From Acidilobaceae archaeon UBA158 (GTDB taxonomy: Archaea > Thermoproteota > Thermoprotei_A > Sulfolobales > Acidilobaceae), in contig DAXV01000028.1 in assembly GCA_002506595.1 (NCBI GenBank), positions 18,558 to 32,133 of the forward strand: a stretch of DNA of 13,576 nucleotides, in the 5' to 3' direction. Position numbers and translations under genes: made by a program. Below, piece after piece: positions 5,468 through 13,014 of the stretch; position 1 is the stretch's first letter, and every line of letters starts with the position of its first letter. The notes under the pieces are model-generated. The model saw only the letters and a list, made by a program, of their open reading frames with translations, made no database searches and had not been told where the DNA came from.

Positions 5468-6637
5468 TTAATATATTTTATTTAATATATCTTTTATTTC
5501 TTCCAATGTTGGCATTATAGGATTAAATGCTAAATCTGAGTCCCTCAACGCCAAATCCGCGATTTCATTAATTTTATTTTTGTATTCGTTTTCATTTATA
5601 CCAATCTCTCTAAGCTTTAATGGCTGACCTACCTTTCTATATAAATCTATTAGATGTTCAGTTAAGGTATTTTTTACATCAAAGCCATCAAGTCTTTCTA
5701 GAGAGGTTTTTATTTCATCATACTTTTTCTTAGCATTTTCATCCCTATAATTAAAATCGATAACATATGGCATTATTATAGCTACAGCCATTCCATGAGG
5801 AATATTAAACAGAGAACCCAATGGATGAGCAATTGCATGAACTAAACCCACACCAGAATTTGAAAAAGCTATACCAGACAATGTTGCAGCAAGATGAAGA
5901 TAACTTAGAGATTCTTCATCATATTCAATTGCTTTAGGTAAATATTTGAAAAACATCCTTGCAGATTGTATAGCAATACCTTCTGTTACAGGATTTGTAT
6001 TTATGGCTACAATACCTTCTATATCATTTGCTAATCCATCTATCGCGGTTATTATCATTTGTTTCTTTGGAAGGGTTTTCAAGAAACTAATATCCAAAAT
6101 AGTTTCATATGGAACCAATTCATAATTTCCAGATGCATATTTAATTTCATTTCCATTTTCTTTTATTTTTAAAACAAAAGCAAAACTAGCGTCGCTACCA
6201 GTTCCTGCTGTTGTAGGTATAACAACTAATAATGGCTTTTTGTTCTCTATATTTAATGATACAAATGGTGATATATCTTCGCTTTTAATATCTCGTCTCA
6301 ATATCTTAACTCTTAAAACTTTAGAAACATCAATAACACTACCTCCTCCAACAGCAATAATTAAATCTATATCATCTGTTCCTAATAAATCGATTATTTT
6401 ATCAACAGTCTCTATATTTGGTTCAGGGGATATATCTGAATATACCTTAACATTTATATTGTTTTTTATTAGTCCTTCCTTCATGTTTTTAAAAGCATCA
6501 GTTTTTTCAATTATTTTATCTGTAATAATTAAAAAGTTTTTTAAGTTAAAAATTGAAGAAATATTTAACAGTTCTTCTAATGAATTCACATTATAAGCTA
6601 TTTTTCTTGGAAATGTAAAAGTTACCATAATAACCAT
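5468..6637 (-). CDS. Iron-type (group III) alcohol dehydrogenase
   Basis: A cytoplasmic NAD(P)-dependent dehydrogenase of about 389 residues, normal for the family, probably reducing an aldehyde or ketone. The N-terminal Rossmann part has GGGSVIDVSK (97-106). PTTAGTGSDAS follows at 141-151, then the metal-binding half. The ligands are Asp200 (in AIDGLANDIEG) and His267 and His281 (in GVGLVHAIAHPLGSLFNIPHG). The second usual ligand, His in the DxxxH motif, is Asn204 here, so the site may be three-liganded as in glycerol dehydrogenase. The frame could open further upstream at 6688 but would overlap the preceding gene by 50 bases. The ATG at 6637, one base after that gene's stop, is preferred. 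A second ATG at 6628 is also possible. This tight coupling to the ThDP enzyme implies a shared pathway in which the dehydrogenase acts on the ThDP enzyme's product or a related aldehyde. Confidence 0.9.
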   Translation of the reverse strand: MVIMVTFTFPRKIAYNVNSLEELLNISSIFNLKNFLIITDKIIEKTDAFKNMKEGLIKNNINVKVYSDISPEPNIETVDKIIDLLGTDDIDLIIAVGGGSVIDVSKVLRVKILRRDIKSEDISPFVSLNIENKKPLLVVIPTTAGTGSDASFAFVLKIKENGNEIKYASGNYELVPYETILDISFLKTLPKKQMIITAIDGLANDIEGIVAINTNPVTEGIAIQSARMFFKYLPKAIEYDEESLSYLHLAATLSGIAFSNSGVGLVHAIAHPLGSLFNIPHGMAVAIIMPYVIDFNYRDENAKKKYDEIKTSLERLDGFDVKNTLTEHLIDLYRKVGQPLKLREIGINENEYKNKINEIADLALRDSDLAFNPIMPTLEEIKDILNKIY

Positions 6638-6638
6638 C

Positions 6639-8357
6639 TCATGAAGGCATCTCAACTCCTTCGAGCCAAATACCTGCCAAAATTTCAAAATGGGGTGGAA
6701 TAGCGTTTTTATCTACGATAACATTTATTACTGATGTCTTTTTAGATTCTAAAGATCTTTCTAAAGCTGGTCTAATTTCTTCAGGCTTTGTTACATATTC
6801 ACCATGACAACCCATTGCTTCAGCAATCAAATCATATCTTATATCAAGGAAATCTACTCCAACATGTCTTTTGCTATAATAAAGAGTTTGTCCGGATTTT
6901 ATCATTCCCCAAGAGCTATCATTTAATACAATCATTGATATTTGTAAATTTTCTCTACATGCAGTTTCTAAATCGGCAATATGAAAACCAAATGCTCCAT
7001 CTCCAGTTATTAAATAAACCTGTTTATTTGGATATAAAAGCTTAGCAGCTATTGAAAATGGAATTCCAGAACCTAAATGACCCGAATCTCCGCTAGCTGT
7101 ACTTAAATATGTTTTTGGGACATAAATCTTGTTCAAATAAGAAGCCCAAACAGTTGTATTTCCACCATCTATTACTGATATTGCATCCTTTTGGAAAAAT
7201 TCCCTAACTTCTCTTATAACCCTTAAAGGATGTATGGGAATGGAATTCGAATAGGATAGGTCCTCTATTGTTTTTAGATATGATCTTTCTGATTCTTTGT
7301 ATTTATTAAGCTTTTCAGGATAATCTTTTCTAGGAGGTGTATATTTCTTTACTGCCTCTAATAATTGACCTAAGACTACCTTTAAGTCTCCTACAATTCC
7401 TATATCAACAGGTCTGTTTAATCCTATATCATCACCTGTAATATCTATATGTATTGTTTTTTGTTCTCTAAAATCACCCCAGGCTGGAGGTTTGCCCCAA
7501 TAATCTAAATCTCCAAGCCTTGAGCCTGCTATCAAAATAACATCGGCCTCAGTTTGTGCCTCTAATGCTCCTGGTAGTGATGGTAAAAGTAATGATGGAT
7601 ATTCTTCTGATATACTTCCCCTTCCTCCTATTGAGGTAGTAACAATAGCCTTTAAATAATCGATTAACTTTAATGCTTCATCCATTGCATCAGATCTTAG
7701 AATTCCACCTCCTAAGTGAATTAAAGGCATCTTTGCTTTTGCTAGAAGTCTAGCAGCTTCATCTATTAAATCAGGGTTTCCTGAGGGCCCTTTTAAAGAT
7801 CTGTAATTTTCAGGTTTTAAAATAATAACATCATTTTCATCACCTGTTTGGTATAACACATCAACTGCAACATCAATATGTACTGGTCCTGGCCTACCAG
7901 TTAAGGCTTTTCTAAATGCCCAATACATTAATTCAGGTATTCTGCTCCATTGACTTATATATGCATTCCATTTAGTTATTGGTTTAAATAAGCTAATTTG
8001 ATCTAGTGCTTGCATAGATCCATGATCTGGATAAGATTTCCATGATTGATTTTGGGCTGTTATGATAATCATAGGAATTCCTTCTGCAAATGCAGGATAT
8101 ACTCCTCCCGTCAAATTTGCTGCTCCTGGACCAACAGTTGCAACAACTACTCCTGGCTTATTTGTTAACCTTGCATATCCATCTGCTGCATGCGCAGCAG
8201 CAGCTTCATGATGAAATGTTACAAATTTAATCTTATCGTCATTATAAAATGCATCTAATAACGGATATAATTGGTCTCCAGGTACTCCAAAAACAAATTT
8301 TATTCCTTCATTAACTAAAATTCTTTTAATTAACTCTCCCCCAGTAATTTTTCCCAC
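6639..8357 (-). CDS. ThDP-dependent enzyme of the acetolactate synthase / 2-hydroxyacyl-CoA lyase group
   Basis: A 572-residue thiamine-diphosphate enzyme with all three domains. The N-terminal domain contains GVPGDQLYPLLDA and the catalytic Glu51 in HHEAAAAHAADGYAR. The middle domain includes the IHLGGGIL stretch. The C-terminal ThDP/Mg domain has GDG at 452-454 and NDSSWG from Asn479. The GDGAFGFHIADLETACRENL segment resembles both acetolactate synthase and oxalyl- or 2-hydroxyacyl-CoA lyase enzymes. There is no adjacent ilvN-type regulatory subunit gene, so branched-chain biosynthesis is not assured. The Glu argues against glyoxylate carboligase. I chose the GTG at 8357 because GGGTGA lies five bases upstream. 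The frame is open to 8390, but those first residues run through the TATA-like region. It is cotranscribed with the downstream Fe-type alcohol dehydrogenase. The family is certain and the substrate is not. Confidence 0.9.
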   Translation of the reverse strand: MGKITGGELIKRILVNEGIKFVFGVPGDQLYPLLDAFYNDDKIKFVTFHHEAAAAHAADGYARLTNKPGVVVATVGPGAANLTGGVYPAFAEGIPMIIITAQNQSWKSYPDHGSMQALDQISLFKPITKWNAYISQWSRIPELMYWAFRKALTGRPGPVHIDVAVDVLYQTGDENDVIILKPENYRSLKGPSGNPDLIDEAARLLAKAKMPLIHLGGGILRSDAMDEALKLIDYLKAIVTTSIGGRGSISEEYPSLLLPSLPGALEAQTEADVILIAGSRLGDLDYWGKPPAWGDFREQKTIHIDITGDDIGLNRPVDIGIVGDLKVVLGQLLEAVKKYTPPRKDYPEKLNKYKESERSYLKTIEDLSYSNSIPIHPLRVIREVREFFQKDAISVIDGGNTTVWASYLNKIYVPKTYLSTASGDSGHLGSGIPFSIAAKLLYPNKQVYLITGDGAFGFHIADLETACRENLQISMIVLNDSSWGMIKSGQTLYYSKRHVGVDFLDIRYDLIAEAMGCHGEYVTKPEEIRPALERSLESKKTSVINVIVDKNAIPPHFEILAGIWLEGVEMPS

Positions 8358-8370
8358 AGAATTCACCCAA

Positions 8371-8399
8371 TTAATATATATATTAAGCAATTAAAATAT
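8371..8399 (-). promoter_or_regulatory. TATA region for the ThDP enzyme / alcohol dehydrogenase pair
   Basis: On the minus strand the stretch contains ATTTTAATT and TTAATATATATATTAA, both TATA-like. Depending on which one is used, transcription begins between about 8352 and 8368. Only the upstream element gives a leader that includes the whole GGGTGA ribosome binding site at 8363-8368. Confidence 0.4.
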
Positions 8400-8454
8400 C
8401 TTATTGAATATAAAAATTTGTAATTATAATAGAATTTTAAAAATAATTATAATA

Positions 8455-9330
8455 TTATTTACTTATTAAATCTCTTGATATCTGACCAGTAACACAATGA
8501 ATGCCCCCACCGCCTTTTACGATTTCATCAATCTTTGCTTCAATTACTTCAACAGCGTTTTCTTCAAGAACTTTTCTGACTGCATCGCATCCTTCAGCTA
8601 AAACTATTTTATTTGCTTCCAATGCCACACTATTTAAACATAGCCTTGTTTTTAGATTGCTAGATATATCTGAATAATCAACTGTTATAATATTAAAACC
8701 TAAATTTTTTAGATCGTTGGCAACTTCCCATGGAAACATTTGCTTTACTGTTATTATTGTATCTTCATTTATTTGAGAAACATATTCATCGATATGTATT
8801 TTACTTATTGGCGTTTGAATTACATATATGTTTTTATAACCTATGCTTTGCAACAAAGAAATAAATGATTCGACTCCACTTTTATTATTTCTCTCTCCTA
8901 TTCCCACTAATGCTGTTTCCCTATTTAATATAATGGCATTGCCTCCTTCAAAAATCTCATTATTTTGCATCTTTTTTATTATAGGAATATTAAGTTTTCT
9001 CAATGCTTCCTCATAAACTTTTTCTTCTCCCTTTCTTACTTCATACATAAAATTCGAAATTATCGCACCATTTGGTATCATTAAAAATGGATCTCTTGCA
9101 TAAACTGCATTTGGTTTATCTTCTAAATCTGGCACTAAATCTACTTTTATTCCTTCTTTTTTATATAAATCTATTAGGCCATTAATTTCTTCTTTAAATT
9201 TTTCTGGATTAACTGTTGAGGAAAATAAATAATTACGGTAATTTTTTTCATTTACGATTTCCAGCTCTTTCCCAGGAACATGCATCAATACTTCTCTTAA
9301 TTTTCCTACCTCTGAATCCAAATAAATCAT
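8455..9330 (-). CDS. Arginine-deiminase-like guanidine-modifying hydrolase, compact form
   Basis: A member of the guanidino-group-modifying superfamily (arginine deiminase, dimethylargininase, amidinotransferase), 291 residues from the ATG at 9330. It opens with the deiminase-like EVGKLREVLMHVPGKELE. The catalytic set is intact: Asp80 in ARDPF, Glu128 in EGGN, His179 and Asp181 in HIDE, and the nucleophile Cys279 in GGGGIHCVTGQ. Classical arginine deiminases are about 400 residues and carry a helical insert before the first catalytic Asp. Here only a short linker is present, so substrate choice may differ. An alternative TTG at 9339 has GGAGG well placed upstream. The ATG has GAGGTG only one base away and GGGAGG ten bases away. 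The substrate may be arginine, a methylated arginine or another guanidine. No ornithine carbamoyltransferase or carbamate kinase is nearby, so a full deiminase pathway is not evident here. Confidence 0.85.
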   Translation of the reverse strand: MIYLDSEVGKLREVLMHVPGKELEIVNEKNYRNYLFSSTVNPEKFKEEINGLIDLYKKEGIKVDLVPDLEDKPNAVYARDPFLMIPNGAIISNFMYEVRKGEEKVYEEALRKLNIPIIKKMQNNEIFEGGNAIILNRETALVGIGERNNKSGVESFISLLQSIGYKNIYVIQTPISKIHIDEYVSQINEDTIITVKQMFPWEVANDLKNLGFNIITVDYSDISSNLKTRLCLNSVALEANKIVLAEGCDAVRKVLEENAVEVIEAKIDEIVKGGGGIHCVTGQISRDLISK

Positions 9331-9694
9331 GCACCTCAATCCTCCCTCCGAACTTAATAATAAACATTTGAAATATATAAAATATCCTAAATTAATCTTT
9401 TTTATATGTAAATAAAATCTTATAGCAAGAGTTATGCACCATGTATTTGTTTTATATATTATATGACAATATAAAAAAGTGAAACCGAATAAGATTTTTG
9501 AATTATAAAAGGAATAGATCTGAGTAAGTTAAATATAACACAATAACGTTTAATTAAGCTTATTCATAAAAATGTTTTTATATTTGTAATTTCTTCAATA
9601 AATTATATTTAAAAAATTATAAAGACTAAATCTTTTTACTTAAATATTTTTATATAATAGTATTTTAATGTATTCCTTAATTTTAATAAAAATT
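9331..9694. other. AT-rich intergenic region between two minus-strand genes
   Basis: About 360 bases without a credible gene. It holds the promoter of the deiminase-like gene near 9371-9381, a perfect 7+2+7 inverted repeat ATAAAAA-TG-TTTTTAT at 9566-9581, and T/A runs that could end the permease transcript. Only frames of about ten codons are present on the plus strand, such as the GTG at 9479. I see no tRNA or clear structured RNA. Confidence 0.5.
9371..9381 (-). promoter_or_regulatory. TATA box for the deiminase-like gene
   Basis: On the minus strand this reads TTTATATATTT. Transcription about 25 bases downstream begins near 9350, right at the start of the purine-rich GGAGGGAGG ribosome binding site (9341-9349). 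Confidence 0.55.
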
Positions 9695-10981
9695 TTAAAT
9701 TAATAAATATACAATAATTGCTATTATAAAGGATACAAAATAGCTTATATCAGCGCCTCCTAATAATTTTGCTACAATACCTTCATATGGTATGCCATAT
9801 GAAGTCAAATTCATAAATGGAATAGAAATCAATAAAGCAGTTACATATGATATTATTGCTTTTATATTAGCTCCTTTAGGATCTAGAATTTTTTCTTTTT
9901 TAATATAAAAAGATGCAATTAGAACTCCTATCCAAGGCATTATCCAATAGTCTAAGGTTAGCAAAAAGTTCTCATAATATGTGCTAAAACCTATTATATT
10001 TCCTATATATGCTAATATAAAACCTATTATAGCCCCTGCTACAGCTGCATATACTCTTTTAAACTTATAATTTATAGCTTGTGCAGAAAGAGAATTAGAA
10101 TATAAATTAAGGGCATTTGCTGAAAGTCCTCCTAAAAATATTGAAATTAAGGCTAATATAGAAAAGTTTTTAGTTATTATTTGAGATGTAGCTTCCATTA
10201 AATTCAAGTTAGGATTACCTACTACCAAATATATTGCAAAACCAACAATTTCCGTCCAAATGCTTGCTATTGCACCACCTAATGTGGAATATATAATCAA
10301 CTTTTTCGTGCTTGTATTTTCTGCTAAATACCTACTGTAATCACTTGCATAAGGTGCCCATGAAACTAAATAAGAAAAAACAGATGCAAGAACCAAAGCA
10401 GCTAAATAGGGAGAATAATAAACATTTTTATTATAAGTATATAATATTTTATTATTTATATCTAATAATGAAATTACCAATAATATTGCAAACAAGATTC
10501 CCAATATTATTGACATGCCTCTTTCAAACTCATGGACTAAATCTATTCCGTAAATTCCAATAATAGCCATCACAGCTGTAACTATCAATAATGAAATATA
10601 ATAAGGAATCTTTACTATTTCTATTAAGGCTAATGAAGTTATGATTGCATTAATAGAAAACCATCCTATTGTTGATAACCATTGTGCAATGGAAAATATT
10701 TTGTTAGCTTTCTTACCATAAACTGTTCCAGATATCATCATCTGAGGCAATCCGTATTTTGGTCCCATGGCAGACGCTAAACCAACAATATAACCTGCTA
10801 ATATATTTGAAAAAATTACAATTAATAATACCCATAATATAGGCAATCCATACAATAGACTACCTAATGCAAAATCTGCAATTGTCAAATTAGAAGCTAA
10901 CCAAATTATAAACTGCGATATTGGTTTTCCATGCCTTTCATTTTTTTCTACTTTTTCCACACCTTTCCATTCAATTGACAT
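9695..10981 (-). CDS. NCS1 family permease (cytosine/purine/allantoin type)
   Basis: A membrane transporter of 428 residues with about twelve hydrophobic helices, belonging to the nucleobase:cation symporter-1 family (PF02133). The N-terminus has the family pattern NERHGKPISQFIIWLASNLTIADFALG (26-52 if counted from an upstream TTG, 15-41 from the chosen ATG), followed by GLPQMMISGTVYGK and VSWAPYASDYSRYL. These are typical of cytosine, purine, hydantoin or allantoin carriers. The substrate cannot be told. The start is the ATG at 10981 with GGGGAG six bases upstream. A TTG at 11014 also opens the frame, but it lies inside a palindromic operator and near the expected transcription start. Its neighbour downstream is the deiminase-like hydrolase, after 364 bases, which may point to a nitrogen-scavenging theme. 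Confidence 0.88.
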   Translation of the reverse strand: MSIEWKGVEKVEKNERHGKPISQFIIWLASNLTIADFALGSLLYGLPILWVLLIVIFSNILAGYIVGLASAMGPKYGLPQMMISGTVYGKKANKIFSIAQWLSTIGWFSINAIITSLALIEIVKIPYYISLLIVTAVMAIIGIYGIDLVHEFERGMSIILGILFAILLVISLLDINNKILYTYNKNVYYSPYLAALVLASVFSYLVSWAPYASDYSRYLAENTSTKKLIIYSTLGGAIASIWTEIVGFAIYLVVGNPNLNLMEATSQIITKNFSILALISIFLGGLSANALNLYSNSLSAQAINYKFKRVYAAVAGAIIGFILAYIGNIIGFSTYYENFLLTLDYWIMPWIGVLIASFYIKKEKILDPKGANIKAIISYVTALLISIPFMNLTSYGIPYEGIVAKLLGGADISYFVSFIIAIIVYLLI

Positions 10982-10991
10982 AAATAACTCC

Positions 10992-11017
10992 CCTTTGAGA
11001 ACAACTGTTCTCAAAGG
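10992..11017 (-). promoter_or_regulatory. 26-bp palindromic operator of the NCS1 permease
   Basis: Perfect arms CCTTTGAGAACA (10992-11003) and TGTTCTCAAAGG (11006-11017) flank the two bases AC. The site lies directly downstream of the TATA box and covers the expected transcription start, while its promoter-distal end touches the GGGGAG ribosome binding site. This is the classic position for a repressor that blocks polymerase. It is too GC-balanced and too long to be chance in this AT-rich DNA. No regulator gene is in the window. Confidence 0.8.
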
Positions 11018-11026
11018 TATTTAAAT
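11018..11026 (-). promoter_or_regulatory. TATA box for the NCS1 permease
   Basis: On the minus strand this reads ATTTAAATA and abuts the 26-bp palindrome. Transcription is expected near 10996, about 15 bases before the ATG. Confidence 0.5.
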
Positions 11027-11093
11027 TTTAAAACATTAACGATAAATATTAGACATAGAATTAATTAGCTAAAAATTAAATATTAAAATAAAG

Positions 11094-13013
11094 TTACCTT
11101 AACTTATTAATTTTCTTCAAATAATCAGCTACATCATCCAAACCTAGTCTTCTAAGCGTTTCTTCTTTAATATATCCTGTTTCCTTATCCCATCCAAAAC
11201 CTTCATAAGCCTCTTCTATTAATTCTTTCGGTTTTTCGACTTTAAGACCTTTAGCTGGACCCGATAATATTGGTGTCACCATTCTTTTAGGTAAAGTATC
11301 ATGAGATTTTTCTAACCCCTCTCTTAAATTAAAGGCTCTCTTTAAATTCCAAGATCTTTCACCGGCCTCAAAAATCTGCAAAGGAGTTAATTCTATTCCA
11401 GTTAATGATGAATAAAGCGCTGCTAATCTCTTTGGAGATAATGAGCCTGATTCTTTTGTTGCTGCGTAGAAATTGCAATATCCTAAGCTATTTATTACCT
11501 CTCCATATAATGCTATAACTCTATATGCCTTTCCCCTATTAACACCTATTTCTTCTAATCTATCTGGTAAAGGCCATGGTAGACCAACTTCCCTTAAGCC
11601 TGCATCTACTCCCATCATATCATAAGAAGGATAGATTGGGTGTTCGTGACATGCTCCTCTAGGACCCACTGCATATTGTATTGCTAAGAATTTTGATTCA
11701 ACCCTTGGATCATGAGCTGGAAATTCTAATCCCTTTACATGGTTTACTAAATCTTCTGTTCCTCTACCAATTTTTTTAGCTGCCCAATAGCTTCCTTCTG
11801 CCAATAAATCTCCAAAACCTTTTCTATATACTATCATATCTACTAAGGCCAAAAATGTATCTGGATCACCCCATTTTAACTTTAATCCTCCTGTATCTTT
11901 GTCTGTTATTAATCCCATTTCATATGCTTCGATAGCCCATGAAATTGTATGGCCTAAAGTTATCGTATCTATACCATAATTATTTGCCAAATAGTTATAT
12001 CTAATAACAACTTCCATATCACCTATCATAGGCATTGCTCCACTCATATCAGTTGTTTCATATTCAGGACCTTCACTTGGCGGGGTGGCATATTTTCCAG
12101 CTGCTACATATGAGTATCTACTACATCCTATGGTACAGCTATAGCAAGCTCTTCTTTTTATCATATAGTTATTCTCTAGATAATCTGATGATATCTTATA
12201 GGCCTTATCAAAGTATCCGGTCCTGAAATTTTGTGTAGGCAAACCTCCCATAGCATTTAATCCCATTAAGCCTCCAACAGTTCCATGGGCTCCCATAGCT
12301 CTATTTCCTGGGTCACTAATTATTGCCTCTTCTGCCTCATAGCTTAACGAAAGGAATTTTTCTGGATCATATACCTTTACTCCATATCCACCAGCTGCAA
12401 CTATTGCTTTGAGCTTTTTAGATCCCATTACTGCACCTCCACCACTTCTTCCAGCCGCTCTATCATAATCGTTCATTATTGAAGCATATTTTATCAAGTT
12501 CTCTCCTGCAGGACCAATTGTAGCAACAGAAATATCTTTTGCTCCTATTTCTCTTTTTAAGATATCAGAAGTTTGATGTACCGTTAACCCCCATAAATGA
12601 GAGGCTTTTCTTAGTTCGGCTTTCCCACCTTCTAAATATAAATATAATGGTTCATCAGATTTTCCTTTAATAACAATCATATCAAATCCGCTGAACTTCA
12701 AAAAAGGGCCAAACCTTCCTCCAGACCTTGTTTCGCCCCAGAAATATGTTTGCGGGGATTTGAATGCCCAAAATATGTTTCCGCTTCCTGGAGCTAATGT
12801 ACCAGACATAGGACCTGCTGTTGCTATTAGTAAATTCTCTGGTGAAAGAGGATCAATTTTAGGTTCTTGCTCATCCCACATTAATCTTGCCGCAAATCCT
12901 AAGCCACCTATATATAATTTTGCCCATTCTCTTTTAAGATCATCTATAACAATCTTCTTTTTTGTTAAATCAACTCTTAATATTTTTCCAGTATAACCAA
13001 ACCATTCTTCCAT
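11094..13013 (-). CDS. aor: Aldehyde ferredoxin oxidoreductase family, tungsten/molybdenum subunit
   Basis: A cytoplasmic tungsto-bispterin oxidoreductase of 639 residues, typically oxidising aldehydes to acids with ferredoxin as electron acceptor. The N-terminal domain (GYTGKILRVDLT, GGLGFAARLMWDE, GPMSGTLAPGSGN, TRSGGRFGPFLKFSGFD) is characteristic. The [4Fe-4S] cluster is bound by Cys290, Cys293 and Cys297 in CYSCTIGC and by Cys513 in NSLGYC. The two pterin-contact motifs, DxxGL(D/C) in the Pyrococcus enzyme, read NYGID near 345-349 and NSLGYC at 508-513, each with Asn in the position of the usual first Asp. GPRGACHEH (450-458) is the equivalent of the RGAxH region. It starts at an ATG one base after the polyferredoxin stop, with a perfect GGAGGT eight bases upstream, so the two are translated together. 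The aldehyde substrate is unknown. Other AOR-family branches exist, so the exact reaction is not certain. Confidence 0.95.
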   Translation of the reverse strand: MEEWFGYTGKILRVDLTKKKIVIDDLKREWAKLYIGGLGFAARLMWDEQEPKIDPLSPENLLIATAGPMSGTLAPGSGNIFWAFKSPQTYFWGETRSGGRFGPFLKFSGFDMIVIKGKSDEPLYLYLEGGKAELRKASHLWGLTVHQTSDILKREIGAKDISVATIGPAGENLIKYASIMNDYDRAAGRSGGGAVMGSKKLKAIVAAGGYGVKVYDPEKFLSLSYEAEEAIISDPGNRAMGAHGTVGGLMGLNAMGGLPTQNFRTGYFDKAYKISSDYLENNYMIKRRACYSCTIGCSRYSYVAAGKYATPPSEGPEYETTDMSGAMPMIGDMEVVIRYNYLANNYGIDTITLGHTISWAIEAYEMGLITDKDTGGLKLKWGDPDTFLALVDMIVYRKGFGDLLAEGSYWAAKKIGRGTEDLVNHVKGLEFPAHDPRVESKFLAIQYAVGPRGACHEHPIYPSYDMMGVDAGLREVGLPWPLPDRLEEIGVNRGKAYRVIALYGEVINSLGYCNFYAATKESGSLSPKRLAALYSSLTGIELTPLQIFEAGERSWNLKRAFNLREGLEKSHDTLPKRMVTPILSGPAKGLKVEKPKELIEEAYEGFGWDKETGYIKEETLRRLGLDDVADYLKKINKLR

Positions 13014-13014
13014 T

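Noticed and set aside
6638..6688. Extended alcohol dehydrogenase start overlapping the ThDP gene
   Set aside because: The extra 17 residues do not resemble the family N-terminus, and the overlap of about 50 bases is unneeded when an ATG sits one base past the stop.
6240..7045. Two plus-strand frames (6240-6596 and 6788-7045)
   Set aside because: Both lie wholly inside the alcohol dehydrogenase and ThDP enzyme genes on the other strand, with no motifs or start signals of their own.
9340..9694. Possible small RNA or small gene in the longest intergenic region
   Set aside because: I looked for tRNA-like folds, C/D box motifs and frames with ribosome binding sites and found only very short frames and AT-rich repeats.
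10982..11014. TTG start giving an 11-residue extension of the permease
   Set aside because: It lies within the palindromic operator and upstream of the expected transcription start; the ATG at 10981 has a proper GGGGAG site.
10312..12996. Plus-strand frames at 10312-10563, 12035-12226 and 12760-12996
   Set aside because: They are shadows of the permease and AOR genes, rich in low-complexity residues and lacking family features.
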